A DNA stretch of 63,057 nucleotides from Collybiopsis luxurians FD-317 M1. Lineage: Eukaryota > Basidiomycota > Agaricomycetes > Agaricales > Omphalotaceae. The stretch spans positions 1 to 63,057 of the forward strand of contig KN834854.1 in NCBI GenBank assembly GCA_000827265.1, read 5' to 3'. The stretch's first letter is position 1. Each line of letters starts with the position of its first letter. The position numbers and the translations under genes are program-made. Below are positions 22,828 through 33,931 of this stretch, piece by piece. The notes under the pieces were generated by a model. It saw only the letters and a program-made list of their open reading frames with translations, searched no databases and had not been told where the DNA came from.

Positions 22828-24847
22828 CTAGCTAAAGACTATCTCCTTCACAACTGCTGGTGTTGTTGACAGTGCCATTCTCCTCGCTGCATCCAGCAAC
22901 ACCGTTGTGACTCTGATCATTACTGTGGTTGTCATCGTCACTGTTAACAAGTGCAGCACTCTTGGGCTGAGGCAGCAGCTGCTTGGATATATGTGTGCAC
23001 TTCTCACCAACACTGTTCCCCAACTTCTGTCCTGCTGTTTCTGTAGACACTGTCTTTTTTCTTTGTTTCTGCGCTGTACCTTCACCGTCCTCCCTATCTT
23101 GTGTGCAAGCTGCACACTTCCTCGCTTTGTCACTGCATGGCTGCCTTTCTTTTCCTACTGGTCTGCCTTCATCTGCCTCCGACTTCATTCACTTCACATG
23201 TGAGGTGATCTCCTCTGCTATCATCTTCACCCACTGACAGGTACCTGCCTTGAGTGCCATGTAAAGAGCCTGTACGACACTATTGTTGGGGATACTCTGC
23301 AGCTTGATGAGGTTGGGAAGACCATCGGGAAGACCAACAAGCTGAACATGATGTTGGGAAACAATGGACTTGTGGTAGATCTCATAGTTCATCTTTGCAG
23401 AAGGACTACGAAGCATGAAACCTTAAACACTATAGGTAAGCTGGAGGAAAAGAATGTAGAATAGATGGACATATGGAGAGCTGAAGCAATTATACTGGTG
23501 CATTGATTCTGAACCTCCATCCATGTAGGTGGTTGAGCTAAAGATGTAACATCAGGAAGACAATGCAAATCATCAGGAGTTGTACTCACAAAATTGACTT
23601 GAGTGAGCCCAAAGCTTGAGCATCAATAATAGATCATCTCCAGCTTGAGGTAATTTTGAACAAAATTGGGGGTGTTTTAGCCTGCAATAAAAAAGCTGGG
23701 GGTTCTCTTGCATTTGGAGGTGCCTGGAGTAAGGAAACCAAAGCCAACGGCACCGGTGTGCAGATTACAGTTGGTGAACTAGGTATATTGTTGAGAAAAA
23801 GAAATGTTTAACAAGACTGACTTACCTCAAGGTTGAGCCCTTCGCAGGTGTGGTTGAAGTCCTTTCCAGCACTGCTGTTTGAGACCCATGTACCACAGGA
23901 AGAGTGCAGCCATTGTTCTTGAGTCTCCTGAGCTGCAACTCAGACCTTGTCCTCTGATAATGCGAGAAGGTTTGGGTCTTTGTTGACCAATTTATGGAGT
24001 TCATGGGCCTTCAGCTTCTGGCCAGGAGGAAGACCTAAACAAGCAGCCATCAGTATGCAACAGGATACATAGAGATCAGAAATAAATAACAGATAAAACC
24101 AAAGACAAGATAGGTGGAGAACAAAAAAAAAACAATAGATGTACTGGTATTAACCTCTTGAGCTTTCAGGTAGGTAAGTACCTGGATTCTCCCCAGAAGC
24201 TTCTGTGGCTTGTAGTTTGAGTTTATGGAAAGAAGACCTTTGATGTGCTCAACAGTGAGGCTGTGCTTCTGAGCAAGCTCAGTCATCATATCCTTTTGTT
24301 TAGAAACCAACAAAAGGATATCATCTTGGAGACACTTAGCTTGAGCAGAAGCCACAAGCCTAGCTTCTTGCATGGTCTTCTGTTGAGCAGCAGGAATGTC
24401 ACACTTAGGCACAGCTTTAATGCATTCACAGAAACATTGGGTGGGTAACAGGGGGTTGCACTGGGCATGTGTGGTTGCACAGGTAGCTGCATTGCCATTT
24501 GCCAGAGCGACCTGCAGCTCTGAAATGACTGATGGGTGCAAACTGACAGAACAAGTTGAAGAGGAAGAGATGGAAGGATTGGAATGGGAAGAGACAGGGG
24601 GGGCAGAAGATGTAGTTCCTGGTGTTTTGCTAGGCAGCATGGGCTCTCTCTCATCCTGACCATCAGAGAATGAGCCCATTGATATAGACAGAGGGGGAGT
24701 ATTGTGAAGAGGGGAGGATGGCTGCCCAGCAGGTTCATTGAGGTCCTTAGTACCTGTATTCCCATCAGCATTGGAAGTGAAGTCAAAGTTGAGGTTGTTA
24801 AAGTTGATTCCAGCAAATGCTGGGTCATTGAAGTCAAATTGAGCCAA
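22828..24847 (-). pseudogene. Degenerate TE-island gene with coiled-coil motif, family unnamed
   Basis: The first exon, 24847 to about 24153, is open and begins MAQFDFNDPAFAGINFNN; it continues through a Ser/Pro-rich linker to LAQKHSLTVEHIKGLL and LTYLKAQEVN. A likely intron (about 24152-24042) leads to GLPPGQKLKAHELHKLVNKD (about 24035-23975). The central part (23900-23430) is shifted and interrupted. The C-terminal frame opens MNYEIYHKSIVSQHHVQLVG (about 23390) and ends near 22832 with a basic, Ser/Asp-rich tail. This order matches a multi-copy Agaricomycete hypothetical family that I know only from TE-rich loci; no enzymatic domain is evident. CpG depletion and several stops indicate a pseudogene. 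Confidence 0.55.
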
Positions 24848-24915
24848 AGCTGGGTCAAAATTGACATCAAAGTTGGCAAAGGTGAGTTGATTGAGTCCAT
24901 CACTGAGGGAATCAT

Positions 24916-25840
24916 GCAGAGGAGAGGAAGAGTTCAGTTGGAAAAGGAATTTGGATTAGCCATAACAAAGGTGAGAGCTTTTGAAATTATGGTTCTAGTC
25001 AACAACTTGAAACTTGAGATTTTGTTGAGCAAAAACCTACTTGTAAATTCAACCAAACAATGCACTCCCTGTGCCAGGCTGCCAGACATGCATTTTGTAT
25101 TGTACACATCCTGCCATAGTGGCCAATGCAACAGGCAATGATAAGAATTAGTGAGAGGCTTTTGCATTATTTGAGGTAGAGTTGTAGAGATGAGAGTTTT
25201 GTTACCTCATGACTTTTACAGTCTGGATTGCAACTGCAACAACAATTGATGAATGAGACTGCAAGACTTAATTTCCACCCTTAATTTCCACCCTTTCTTC
25301 CCTCCCTCATCTTCTCCACCAATAATTTACATTTGAACATAACTGGTGAGTGCTGAACATCCATGCTCAGCCTACTAATTTTCTCAGACCCTGAAACCTT
25401 CAACTAGGCTTGAAATCATCTTCTGAGTCCAGGATTCAGAGTTTCACAACAAGCCCTTTAAAAGGTATGTGTCTTCTATTATGCTTTTTAATTGAATACT
25501 CACTGATGTAGGAAATCAACAAACTGAGGAAACTCCTCAAAGTAAGTTCACAGATTTTTTTTGCTCATACTGAATGATAATCTCATCCCATCTTTCAGAA
25601 TCTGCAAATAGCAAGCTGACAAAGGCTTCCAAGAAAACAGTTGTCATCTCAGATGATGGTTTGTGCTCCCTAACCTCTGTGTTCCTCCACTGATGTACTT
25701 ACAGAGGATGACTTGCTTGATGACAGGAAGGAACTGGTGGATGAATTGGGAAGTCTCACCCATAAGTAATGTGTTTTTATTTTCATCTACCTCTGTTATT
25801 GTGACTTACAACATTTATCTGCATACATCAGGGAAAGTAC
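24916..25840. other. Intergenic, no recognised gene
   Basis: Short exons-like pieces separated by GTAAGT/TAG-type sites on the plus strand (about 25440-25770) suggest a decayed spliced gene, but the frames are too short to identify. Confidence 0.3.
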
Positions 25841-25844
25841 CTAA

Positions 25845-26045
25845 AGCCCAGGCAAATACAGGAAGCCTGAGAGCACCCAGGAAATTGGCCAAATCCTAGG
25901 AACTTTCAGGCACTCTCAGGCAGTCCAAGTTGCTTAGGATACTTAGGCTTCCCAGGTTTTAGCCCAATTCCTAGGTGCCCTGGAAGATATTTGAAAGTGG
26001 CCTGAGGGTCCCTGAAGGCTTCCTGAGGATCCCAGAGGATCCCAG
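25845..26045 (+). repeat. Repeat family B, copy 1 (CCAGG/CCTGAGG-rich)
   Basis: Dense short motifs such as CTCAGGCA, TTCCCAGG and CCTGAGGATCCCAGAGGATC. A second dense block lies at 26536-26715 with an AT-rich 490-bp spacer, so the two may be the ends of one element. Coding capacity is absent. Confidence 0.55.
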
Positions 26046-26535
26046 AACCTGAAATATTTTAAATGCTACAAATCATACAAAATTATATTGTAAATATTTG
26101 GTTATGTATTATTCATATGTAAATACACAAGCAGAACATTTATTTGATTAGAATTATGCAGAGGTTTTCACTTTTTCCATAAATCACATGATGAGCTCAC
26201 CGTGAACTGTCTACAATCAAAAACATTTTCCCATGGTCAAAATATGCACAATGTTATTATAACCTATTGTATATATACTATGTACATATGTATAGACTTT
26301 GTACTATGCAAATATACTGTTCTAGAGTATGCTGAGTCAATGCAAAGCTTACATTAATATATTGGACTGTACTTAAAGTGTGATAACTGAGTATGAAAAC
26401 TGAAGTAATAGGGAACAATGTATCATTACAAGTACAATACTAAAGTACATAAGAAGCAGTACAAGAGTAGAATATATAGAGTAGAGTAAGTAGAAGAACA
26501 GATCAAAGTATATTTTATTATTTCCCATTCATATG
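26046..26535. other. AT-rich spacer between two repeat B blocks
   Basis: Very AT-rich, with no open frame above background. It is flanked by the two CCTGAGG-rich blocks and may be the interior of a non-autonomous element. Confidence 0.35.
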
Positions 26536-26715
26536 TTGAAGCCTGAGAACACCTCAAAGATCCCCAGGGATCCTGAGGGAACTTCAGGGATCCTCAGGCT
26601 CCACAGGATTAGGGGGGTGTCCTCTGGCACCCTGGGCACCCTATGTAGCCTAGGTCTCCTGAGAAGCCTTAAACAGCCTGAGGACAGCCCATGTGTGCCT
26701 AGGCTATAGGGCATT
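26536..26715 (+). repeat. Repeat family B, copy 2
   Basis: Contains CCACAGGATTAGGGGGGTGT, ACCCTGGGCACCCTA and AGCCTAGG. It aligns with 54025-54090 (CACAGGATTTGGGAAGTGT, ACCCTGGTACCCTAG, CCCTAGG). A dispersed repeat with no coding capacity. Confidence 0.65.
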
Positions 26716-28327
26716 TTTCCTGATGTAGTGACTCAGAAGAATGCTGCAACCTGTCAGCAACCATACTTCAACTCTCGAGCTATAGCAGCAAAGGCCCTCG
26801 ATAATACTGTCTTAGTCAGGCATCATGTCAAAAATAAGCAAAGAGAGTAATATTGAGCAGGAGAGAGTACAGGAGGATAGATGAGATCGAAGCTGAGGAC
26901 TACTCTACAAGTGTATGCTACTTATACTACTGACTATGGAGCTCTGGAAGGTTATGGAAGGTGGTGGAAGTGTATGGAAGGATGTAAGTATATGAATTGC
27001 AGGTGACACAGCTAGTGGGCAGGAGGAATGCATATGGTGGTGAACAATCGTAACCTCTTGTATGTGGTGTGTAAGTGAAACAGTTTGATAAGTCAAAAAG
27101 GAGAAAAAGGAAAATAGATAGAAGAAGCACTACACTCAAGTACTATCATTGTATAGTGCCTCCTTGGATTATGTAAGTGGAGATAAGACAAGATGAAGAA
27201 AAGTGATGTTTTGTAACACAACCAGCATTCAACAGCCAGCAGATGGCATTTCCAATATAGAGTATGTATTTAACTTTGTCACAGTGAAACAATTTATTTC
27301 TTTGTACAAGCAGGAAGAATTCCACAGTGGTGTACTATTACAATCCACCTAGTTACCATGCAACTCCACCAGCTTCCCCCGATAAATGCAGCCAATGCTC
27401 TGCACTACCTACTATGCCTTCAACCTGTTCAAGGCCAGTAGGTGAAGCTACACTAATGCAAACCCCTTGTTCAAGAAGGGTGGAGGCTCAATTCTGCCCT
27501 CACCAACTCCACTCCCTTCTAGATCCACTCAAGAACATTCCAGCCAATTCAATGCATACATAGTTTACTTCAGCCCTAATGCCTACTACTATGAGAAATT
27601 AGTATTTTTTTATTGACCATTGCTAGTACTCAATGTGTCATTTCTTCAGGTTCCTGGTTAAAAGACAGATGAAAGATCACCCAAACCTCATTTTCAAGGG
27701 TCTCCCTAATCTTCAATGAGTGCAGCAGGCATGAGACATGACTCACTCCACAGGTGTTGTCAATGCCTTGCAGAATGCTAACAGTCACTGTTGTAAAGCT
27801 AGTATGAACACCTACTCCCAACCCCTATTCATTTTCCTTTACTGTACACCTTTCACATGACCACATTTATGAATAACTTTCATATCAATACCTTTTGGAC
27901 ATATAGCTCCTCCCTATCTCCACTCTGCACAGTATCATTGTTCTTTCTCCATTTTGTTCCCACTGTCATTGTTTTATTAATGAAGTGCTCCTTGTTCCTC
28001 TTCTTGCATCTGTTGCATGACCACATGCTCCATACCTTTTATTCTTGTAGCTGTCACTTAGCTGTTGTCTTCCAGTAGCATTAGTTTCTTGTCTTATCCC
28101 CCAGTAGCATAAGTCCCTCTTACAGTTCACTACAGTATATATACCTACCACCTGTAACCTGAGTCCCCATCTTGACCTCTGTGTCGATTGGGACCAGCTT
28201 CTGCTTAAACTGATTACCATGCTCTTGAAAGTCACTCCACTGTATACCACTTTGTGACATTAGGTCAAGATCCTTGCTGCACCAATAGTCTACTGCCTAG
28301 GCTGTCCCCACAGACTCTGCTACTGCC
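26716..28327. other. Upstream region of gypsy element 1, LTR not resolved
   Basis: No gene is supported. This should contain the 5' LTR and leader of the plus-strand gypsy element that starts coding at 28328, but no second LTR exists to compare with, because the element is truncated at its 3' side. A 78-codon frame at 27327-27563 is not recognisable. Confidence 0.3.
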
Positions 28328-29428
28328 ATGCCTTCAGATTTGTCTGACTCTGAATCTGGTCATGAACATGTTGACTGCTCCAGTTACCTGCATGCCTTAG
28401 ACACCAAAGCCCGATCTCATATCCACAAGCTATCAGACAGTTGGAACAATTGTGACCAACAGCCCTGCCTGCATGCACTTGAGAACTCCATCACTGAAGC
28501 AACTCAGCTCAGAGATGGTACCCCTGCTATACCAATTGCCAGATCCATAACTGCCCCATGCACCCTTACTGCCCCTCCAGTTCCACTCACCCTCACTGCC
28601 CCACCAGCCTTGACTACTGTAACTGCCTGCCCATCACCTGCATCCTCACCAGTACCCCCACTACTGATGTCATCTCCTTCCCCTATCCCAAGCATGTCTC
28701 AACAAAGCCTTGACCAGCTTATGCATAGCCTGATCCAGCAGGTTGCAGCCTTCACAACTAGCTTGCAAACTAATATTACCATCACCACCAAGTCCAGCAT
28801 GGTCAAACTAGACCCCTTTAAAGGTCAGAGTAGTGCAGAGGCTTGTCACTTCATAGCCCACTTTGAGAGCTGGGCATCAGAACAGTCAGACTTAAAAGAC
28901 ATTGAAGCCAAGGCCATCAAAGCAGCCCTAGGATTTCTCTCAGGGGGAGCAGGTGATTGGGCCACCCCCTATCTATCAGCCTTTAATGCCAAGCAGGTAC
29001 CATTTAATGGGAAATGGGCAGAATTCCTTCAGGCATTCAAACTCAGGTTTGAATTCATCAATCCAGGCATGGAAGCCCACAATGCAATCAGAAAGGTACA
29101 ACAAGGGAAAGGACAGACTGTTGCAGAATTTGCTCAGAAGTTCAAAGACACTGGTGATCAAAGTGGACTCTCAGACACTGACCTCTGGGAACAGTTCTAT
29201 GCTGCTCTCCTCCCAGAAATTTGTCAAAATCTCATCATAGTCAATATTGCTCAAGGGTTAGCCAAAACCCTTGATGAGGTCATTAAGTGGGCCATATCTG
29301 TTGATGTTTTCTTGCATGACCCCAGCATGAATAGTCAACAGCTTAACCACTCTAATACTCCCACTCATCATGCTGATCCATATGCTATGGATATTGATGC
29401 TAACCACCCAAGCAATGGCAACACCTGA
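28328..29428 (+). CDS. Ty3/gypsy element 1 gag
   Basis: A 366-codon open frame encoding a retrotransposon capsid. The N-terminal third is Pro/Thr/Ser-rich linker. Residues about 160-340 form the gag core, including VKLDPFKGQSSAEACHFIAH, WASEQSDL, AALGFLSGGAGDWATPY, FLQAFKLRFEF, QQGKGQTVAEFAQKFKD and DTDLWEQFYAALLPEI, typical of the fungal retrotransposon gag domain. The frame ends with TGA at 29426 and the zinc knuckles follow just downstream in another frame, so the TGA or a frame change has separated capsid from nucleocapsid. It is nearly intact although CpG-depleted. Confidence 0.85.
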   Translation: MPSDLSDSESGHEHVDCSSYLHALDTKARSHIHKLSDSWNNCDQQPCLHALENSITEATQLRDGTPAIPIARSITAPCTLTAPPVPLTLTAPPALTTVTACPSPASSPVPPLLMSSPSPIPSMSQQSLDQLMHSLIQQVAAFTTSLQTNITITTKSSMVKLDPFKGQSSAEACHFIAHFESWASEQSDLKDIEAKAIKAALGFLSGGAGDWATPYLSAFNAKQVPFNGKWAEFLQAFKLRFEFINPGMEAHNAIRKVQQGKGQTVAEFAQKFKDTGDQSGLSDTDLWEQFYAALLPEICQNLIIVNIAQGLAKTLDEVIKWAISVDVFLHDPSMNSQQLNHSNTPTHHADPYAMDIDANHPSNGNT

Positions 29429-31195
29429 GATGGCTTTATAGCTTGTATGTGTGGGCACTGCTACAGCTGTGGGTCTCAAAGCCACAAGAAGCAAAACTGT
29501 CCACAGAGGGATACAGTATGTCATTACTGTGCACACTGCAGCCACTTAGAGGCAGTCTGCCAGGACAAGTTTATGGGCTTGGAGTGCAATCGTGGTAGAT
29601 GCCAACCACCCTGCCAACAGGTATCTGCCACCTCCTCAGTGCCGTTCACCTTATTCCCAAATGAACCAGCCCAGGTTGCTGCTTCAGTTCCTCCTCCTGC
29701 TGCCTCCACCACTACAACCTCTAACCTTGCTGTCCAGATTGCTCAGCTGCAGGAACTCCTAAACTGCACCAATGCCATGGCCCCTGATGCATCTCGCCAG
29801 GAGGATTTTTAATGAGGGTGCCTGTCTTGGCCACAACAAGAGCACCCCCTGAACAGTTTGCCATATATGCTACTTTCTCATATAGCTCACTCCCATCATG
29901 TAAAATATCTACAATTTTGGAAATAGACCCCGATTCATCACATTTCTGGATTTAAGCAAGAATAAGGGGAAGAAAACATAGCATGGCAACTGTGGCCATG
30001 GTGGACTGTGGAGCCACCACTTTATTCCTGGATCACAATTTTGTCAAACAGCATAACCTGAGGACATACCCACTATGACAGCATATAAATGTCTTCAACA
30101 TTGATGGCACTCCAAATTGGGCAGGGCAGATTACACATTTTGTGCATCTTGCACTTACAGTAGAAGAGCAGGAACACTAGACAGACTTCCTGGTTACTAA
30201 CCTAGGAGGTGAGGATATCATTCTTGGACTTCCATGGCTTTGGAAAATAAACCCAGAAGTTGACTGGGAAAAGGGACAGCTCTCAGTTAAACCATGGAAA
30301 GTAACCATTGAAGATGTGCTGGAGGATACAAATGAATTAGAGAGTGGTAGAGTGGCAGCAGCAACCACTGATGGCTCTACCCTGGTACAGATAGTACCCA
30401 ACCCCCTACCTACACCCAAGTCAGTGGAAGAAGTACCACTGGCACTAGAGGAGGAGTCACCAATATGTCAGATTTGAGCCAACTGAGCAACATGCCATTC
30501 TTGGGTCAAGGCAGGAATCCTCCAGGATATGACAGAAGAGGTGTGGTGTGCAGCCAGATATACCTATTCTCAACAACTGGCAGAACAAGCTCACAATGAC
30601 AAACTGACCAAAACATTTGAGGAGATGATTCCAGAGCCATACTGAGATTTTGGGAAAGTATTCTCTGAGTTAGCATCTGAACAACTCCCTGCTCATCAAC
30701 CTTGGGATCATGCAATAGATCTGGTACCTGGGGCACCAGAGACAATGTGTACCAAGGTCTACCCCATGTCCCTGAATGAGCAAGAAGAACTTGATCATTT
30801 CCTAGATGAAAATCTATGGAAAGGCTACATCTGACCCTCAAAATCTCCACTATCATCTCCAGTCTTCTTTGTAAAGAAGAAAGATGGAAAACTCCATTTT
30901 GTCCAGGGCTATTGTAAGCTCAATCAATTCACTGTCAAAAACTGCTACCCTCTGGCACTGGTTGTTGACATCATTAGCTGCCTGCCGGGTGCTCACTATT
31001 TCACTAAATTTGATGTTTGTTGGGGGTACAATAATATACAGATCAAGCAAGGTGACAAGTGGAAAGCAGCATTTTCTACCAACCATGGCCTGTTTGAGCC
31101 CAATGTCATGTTCTTTGGCCTTAGTAACTCACCTGCCACCTTTCAAGCACTAATGAACTCAATCTTTGCAGACCTCATAGCAGCAGGTGAGGTTG
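29429..31195 (+). pseudogene. Ty3/gypsy element 1 pol, truncated in reverse transcriptase
   Basis: The nucleocapsid frame (29447-29812) has knuckle CYSCGSQSHKKQNC and a second, imperfect CHYCAHCSHLEAVC. A protease follows (about 29985-30300) with VDCGATTLFLDHNF, where the usual D-S/T-G triad reads D-C-G, and IILGLPWLWKINPEVDWEKG. The reverse transcriptase has FVKKKDGKLHFV (about 30868-30905), CKLNQFTVKNCYPLA, FTKFDVCWGYNNIQI (about 31000-31045) and FFGLSNSPATFQALMN (about 31110-31158). Homology stops at about 31195, immediately before the YxDD motif. In-frame TGA codons replace Arg (CGA) or Trp at several sites, for instance near 30075. There is no RNase H, integrase or 3' LTR. Confidence 0.85.
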
Positions 31196-31864
31196 CAGTT
31201 GGGGTAGGCGGATTGGTCGAGGTTCAATTTTTGATTTTGATCCAAGGCCTGGCATCTGATTATTAATTACTCGGTGTTTGCCATCGGGGCCATCATCATG
31301 GTGAGTAGAGCTCTTGTGAGTGACCTTGCATTCATCACTGGCTGTTGATTGAACTTGTTCTGAAGCTGAAGACAATGAATGCTGACCACTGCCAACCTCA
31401 TGAGAAGCAGATGCATCATCAGAGATGTCTCTGATGGGCACTCCAGATTTCTTAAGGTGAGAGGTCTGTACAGCTATTTTGTCATCCTCCACCTCTTCTG
31501 TCTCATGTGTCCTCTTTTTCTTTACCCTCCTTGGTTCCAGTTCTTCATCATCATCCAGGATGGCACAGTTAGTGAGCTGCATCTGACACTTTTTTGATTG
31601 ATGAACAAGACAAAGAGGCTTGCCAATCTCCTCATTGCCCTCCCATGCCACTTTCACAATAGGAATGTGTTCTTGATCCTTGAGCATGAAAGCCTTCTGT
31701 TCTGATGTCTCATGAGGGTCAATCAGGGAAATAGAACAGAGATACTCACTGTCATCCCAAGACTCAAACCTCACCAACTCTCTGCCATCACCGTCTCCCT
31801 TCTCATCATTGTTGTAACTAATGTCACTGTTGTCCCAGTACAATGGAAGAGTTTGGGTGGACAA
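31175..31864 (-). CDS. Hypothetical acidic protein, 229 codons, 3' end fused to gypsy 1
   Basis: A clean minus-strand frame starting MSTQTLPLYWDNSDISYNND. It is rich in Asp/Glu/Ser and carries a basic, nuclear-localisation-like patch RRVKKKR near residue 110. The last few codons run into the broken end of gypsy element 1, so the protein is probably truncated at its C-terminus. The family is not recognised; composition and location suggest a TE-associated gene rather than a housekeeping gene. An uninterrupted 690-base frame in CpG-poor DNA argues for fairly recent coding function. Confidence 0.45.
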   Translation of the reverse strand: MSTQTLPLYWDNSDISYNNDEKGDGDGRELVRFESWDDSEYLCSISLIDPHETSEQKAFMLKDQEHIPIVKVAWEGNEEIGKPLCLVHQSKKCQMQLTNCAILDDDEELEPRRVKKKRTHETEEVEDDKIAVQTSHLKKSGVPIRDISDDASASHEVGSGQHSLSSASEQVQSTASDECKVTHKSSTHHDDGPDGKHRVINNQMPGLGSKSKIEPRPIRLPQLQPHLLL

Positions 31865-31869
31865 GTTGG

Positions 31870-32335
31870 TTTGTTCCTATTGGATTATTATTAGGTATTC
31901 ACAAGGTACGATTGGATATATCTATCTATGGAACACTTTCTCGTAGTTGTACTATACTTATATTCATGTTCCCTTGCTATCTCACACTGTTCTATCTTTA
32001 GTAGTAGTGTACTTATATCTCGTCCCACCATCACATCTCAGTTCTCATGATTCCTATCACATATACCCATTCTCGTGTACTAGTTCTCATGATACTTAGT
32101 TACATGTTCTCATCTATCTTTTATCCAGCCAATGGTTGACTACGTATAACATTGTGTACTTGTATATAAAGCCACCTACATACACGAACAATCTAGTGGC
32201 ACTTTTTCCCCCTTTTGATCTGTGTGATCATTTCAGTGCTGTGTGCACTGTCTATTATTCTTCTAACTAGTGTCCATAACCTCTAATAGTTCCTTCTTCC
32301 ATGCCATGATCTGGCATTTGACAAGAGCTTTCAGT
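31870..32335. other. AT-rich stretch with possible promoter
   Basis: TATATAAAG occurs at about 32164-32172, followed by a pyrimidine-rich stretch. This could be LTR or promoter debris, but no paired repeat was found. Confidence 0.25.
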
Positions 32336-32785
32336 GCAGGAACTGGAATTTGCAATATTTGTCCCAACCCCCTGGTACCCAGGGCTCCTGGCACTTTCAG
32401 ATGTCATGGCATCCCACAAGACAAACCTTGTGCAGCCTTAGCAGCTAGCCAAACACATGAAAGCTGGTAACAGCCACTTTGAATGATATATCACTCTAGG
32501 CATTTACCAGAACTCCATGTGCCTAGTACTAAATCCACCACAGGCTTTAGCCACTAGGTAGAAAATCTCTATGGCTACAGCCATAGACCAATCCAACTGC
32601 CATGTGACCACTTGCTGCCACTACCTCCAAACACCTGATCTCTGGGCACTGTCTGGAGCACAGGATCAGCTGGTAGTAATAAGAAGCAAAATTAAAGCAT
32701 CCACCACAGAGGATTGAACTGCAGACTACTATTCAGTGAAAATCTTGGGTGACCTCTTAACCACTCAGCCATGTGGTTCTATACA
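32336..32785 (-). mobile_element. tRNA-derived SINE-like element
   Basis: On the minus strand the 5' part (32779-32703) resembles a class II (Ser/Leu-type) tRNA: acceptor-like AACCACA pairing with TGTGGTG, an A box TGGCTGAGTGG (32771-32761) and a B box AGTTCAATCCT (32720-32710), which is one or two transitions from GGTTCGAATCC. A non-tRNA body of about 360 bp follows, ending in Pro-codon-like GGTACC/CCTGG motifs. This is the layout of a SINE. A plain tRNA pseudogene next to an unrelated repeat is the alternative. Confidence 0.55.
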
Positions 32786-33036
32786 TTGTTCAGTTTCTCT
32801 AGTAATATATAGTACTTTTCATACATAAAAAAAATGAAACCATAAAAATGAGCTGATTAATAGAATTAGTCTCAAAAAAACATAGAAAACATTGACAAAA
32901 TACAATAAACAGAGTATTGTCCTAGGCAAAAGGTGCAGAAAAGCTAGCTAAACCCAACCAAGATCTTCTTCTTCTACTGCTGTATTGTCCCAGTCTCTGT
33001 CTCTGCCTTGCTCTTCCTCTTCTTCCCCCTTTTCTC

Positions 33037-33733
33037 TGTTAGGACCTTTTACTACCTTTGTTGTTAGAGGCTTGTAGTAGGTTCAAAGAATAGAAAGTGA
33101 TTTATTATACCACAGCCGAGACAGAATACATGATGGGGAGTCGCTATGTACAACAAGTGAATGAGTCCTGTACAGTTTGGGTATTGGATGTGGAGGAATG
33201 ATCCTCAAGTGTCGAATAACAAATCTAGTAGCTCGGTGCAACTAGAAATTGTATATCGAAAGAACTCATTAAGACAGTATTAACAAGGGTTGACTCAGGA
33301 GGTTCATGACTCAGTGTCCGTTTACCCTACGAGACAGAATATTCAAAAGGCTACAGCAGTTGAATAGTCTTGTTGATCAGTTCAACAAGTGAGAGGTAGA
33401 TATGCCAGTGACTCGGTGTCAATGGGATTTGCTTGACTCAGTGTTAAGCAGAATAATATTAGGAACTAGTGAACAAGAGAATAGAAACAACACAGGTCAA
33501 GATAGTTCAGGTAATAACAGCATTATTGTGAGAGATGTAGGTACAAGGCTTTTATACTCTGTGGGAAGACATGTGGTCTTGTGAATAGAAGTTTGGAATG
33601 AGCAACTGGTTAGTTCGCCTTGCAAAATGCATGTCGGATTTGGAGAGTCTGGATTGAATGGTAGACCTATTATTGAGTTGTGTGGTGAGTGTACTGGTTG
33701 GAAAAAGCAGAAAAAATAGCGTAGGGCATAACA
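33037..33733 (-). repeat. 3' LTR of minus-strand gypsy element 3
   Basis: The segment reads TGTTAGGACC...GGGCATAACA, so both strands show TG...CA ends with a TGTTA/TAACA inverted terminal pair. Immediately outside its right end is a polypurine tract in the minus-strand orientation. A minus-strand TATA box (TATAAAAG at 33549-33556) fits an LTR promoter. The 697-bp length is ordinary for a gypsy LTR. No second copy was seen in the window. Confidence 0.75.
33549..33556 (-). promoter_or_regulatory. TATA box inside the LTR
   Basis: The minus strand reads TATAAAAG, placed as expected for the U3 promoter of the LTR at 33037-33733. Confidence 0.5.
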
Positions 33734-33749
33734 TTACCCCCCCCCAAGG
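33734..33749 (-). other. Polypurine tract next to the 3' LTR
   Basis: The minus strand reads CCTTGGGGGGGGGTAA directly before the LTR terminus TGTTATG. It is the canonical position for the plus-strand primer of a retroelement. Confidence 0.7.
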
Positions 33750-33931
33750 TCCTTCAGCCCTCAAAAGGATGCGTAGCTTTTGATGCAACATGGTCTTGTG
33801 ACTGCCATGCCATCAGATTGAGTTTTCAATGTGCCAGCTGCCAAATTTTGATCAAAAACTCTAAGTCCAAAGCCCTTATAAAGCTGGCACTCTGGGTTTT
33901 TGAGTCAATTTCTTCTTTCCCCCTGACCACT

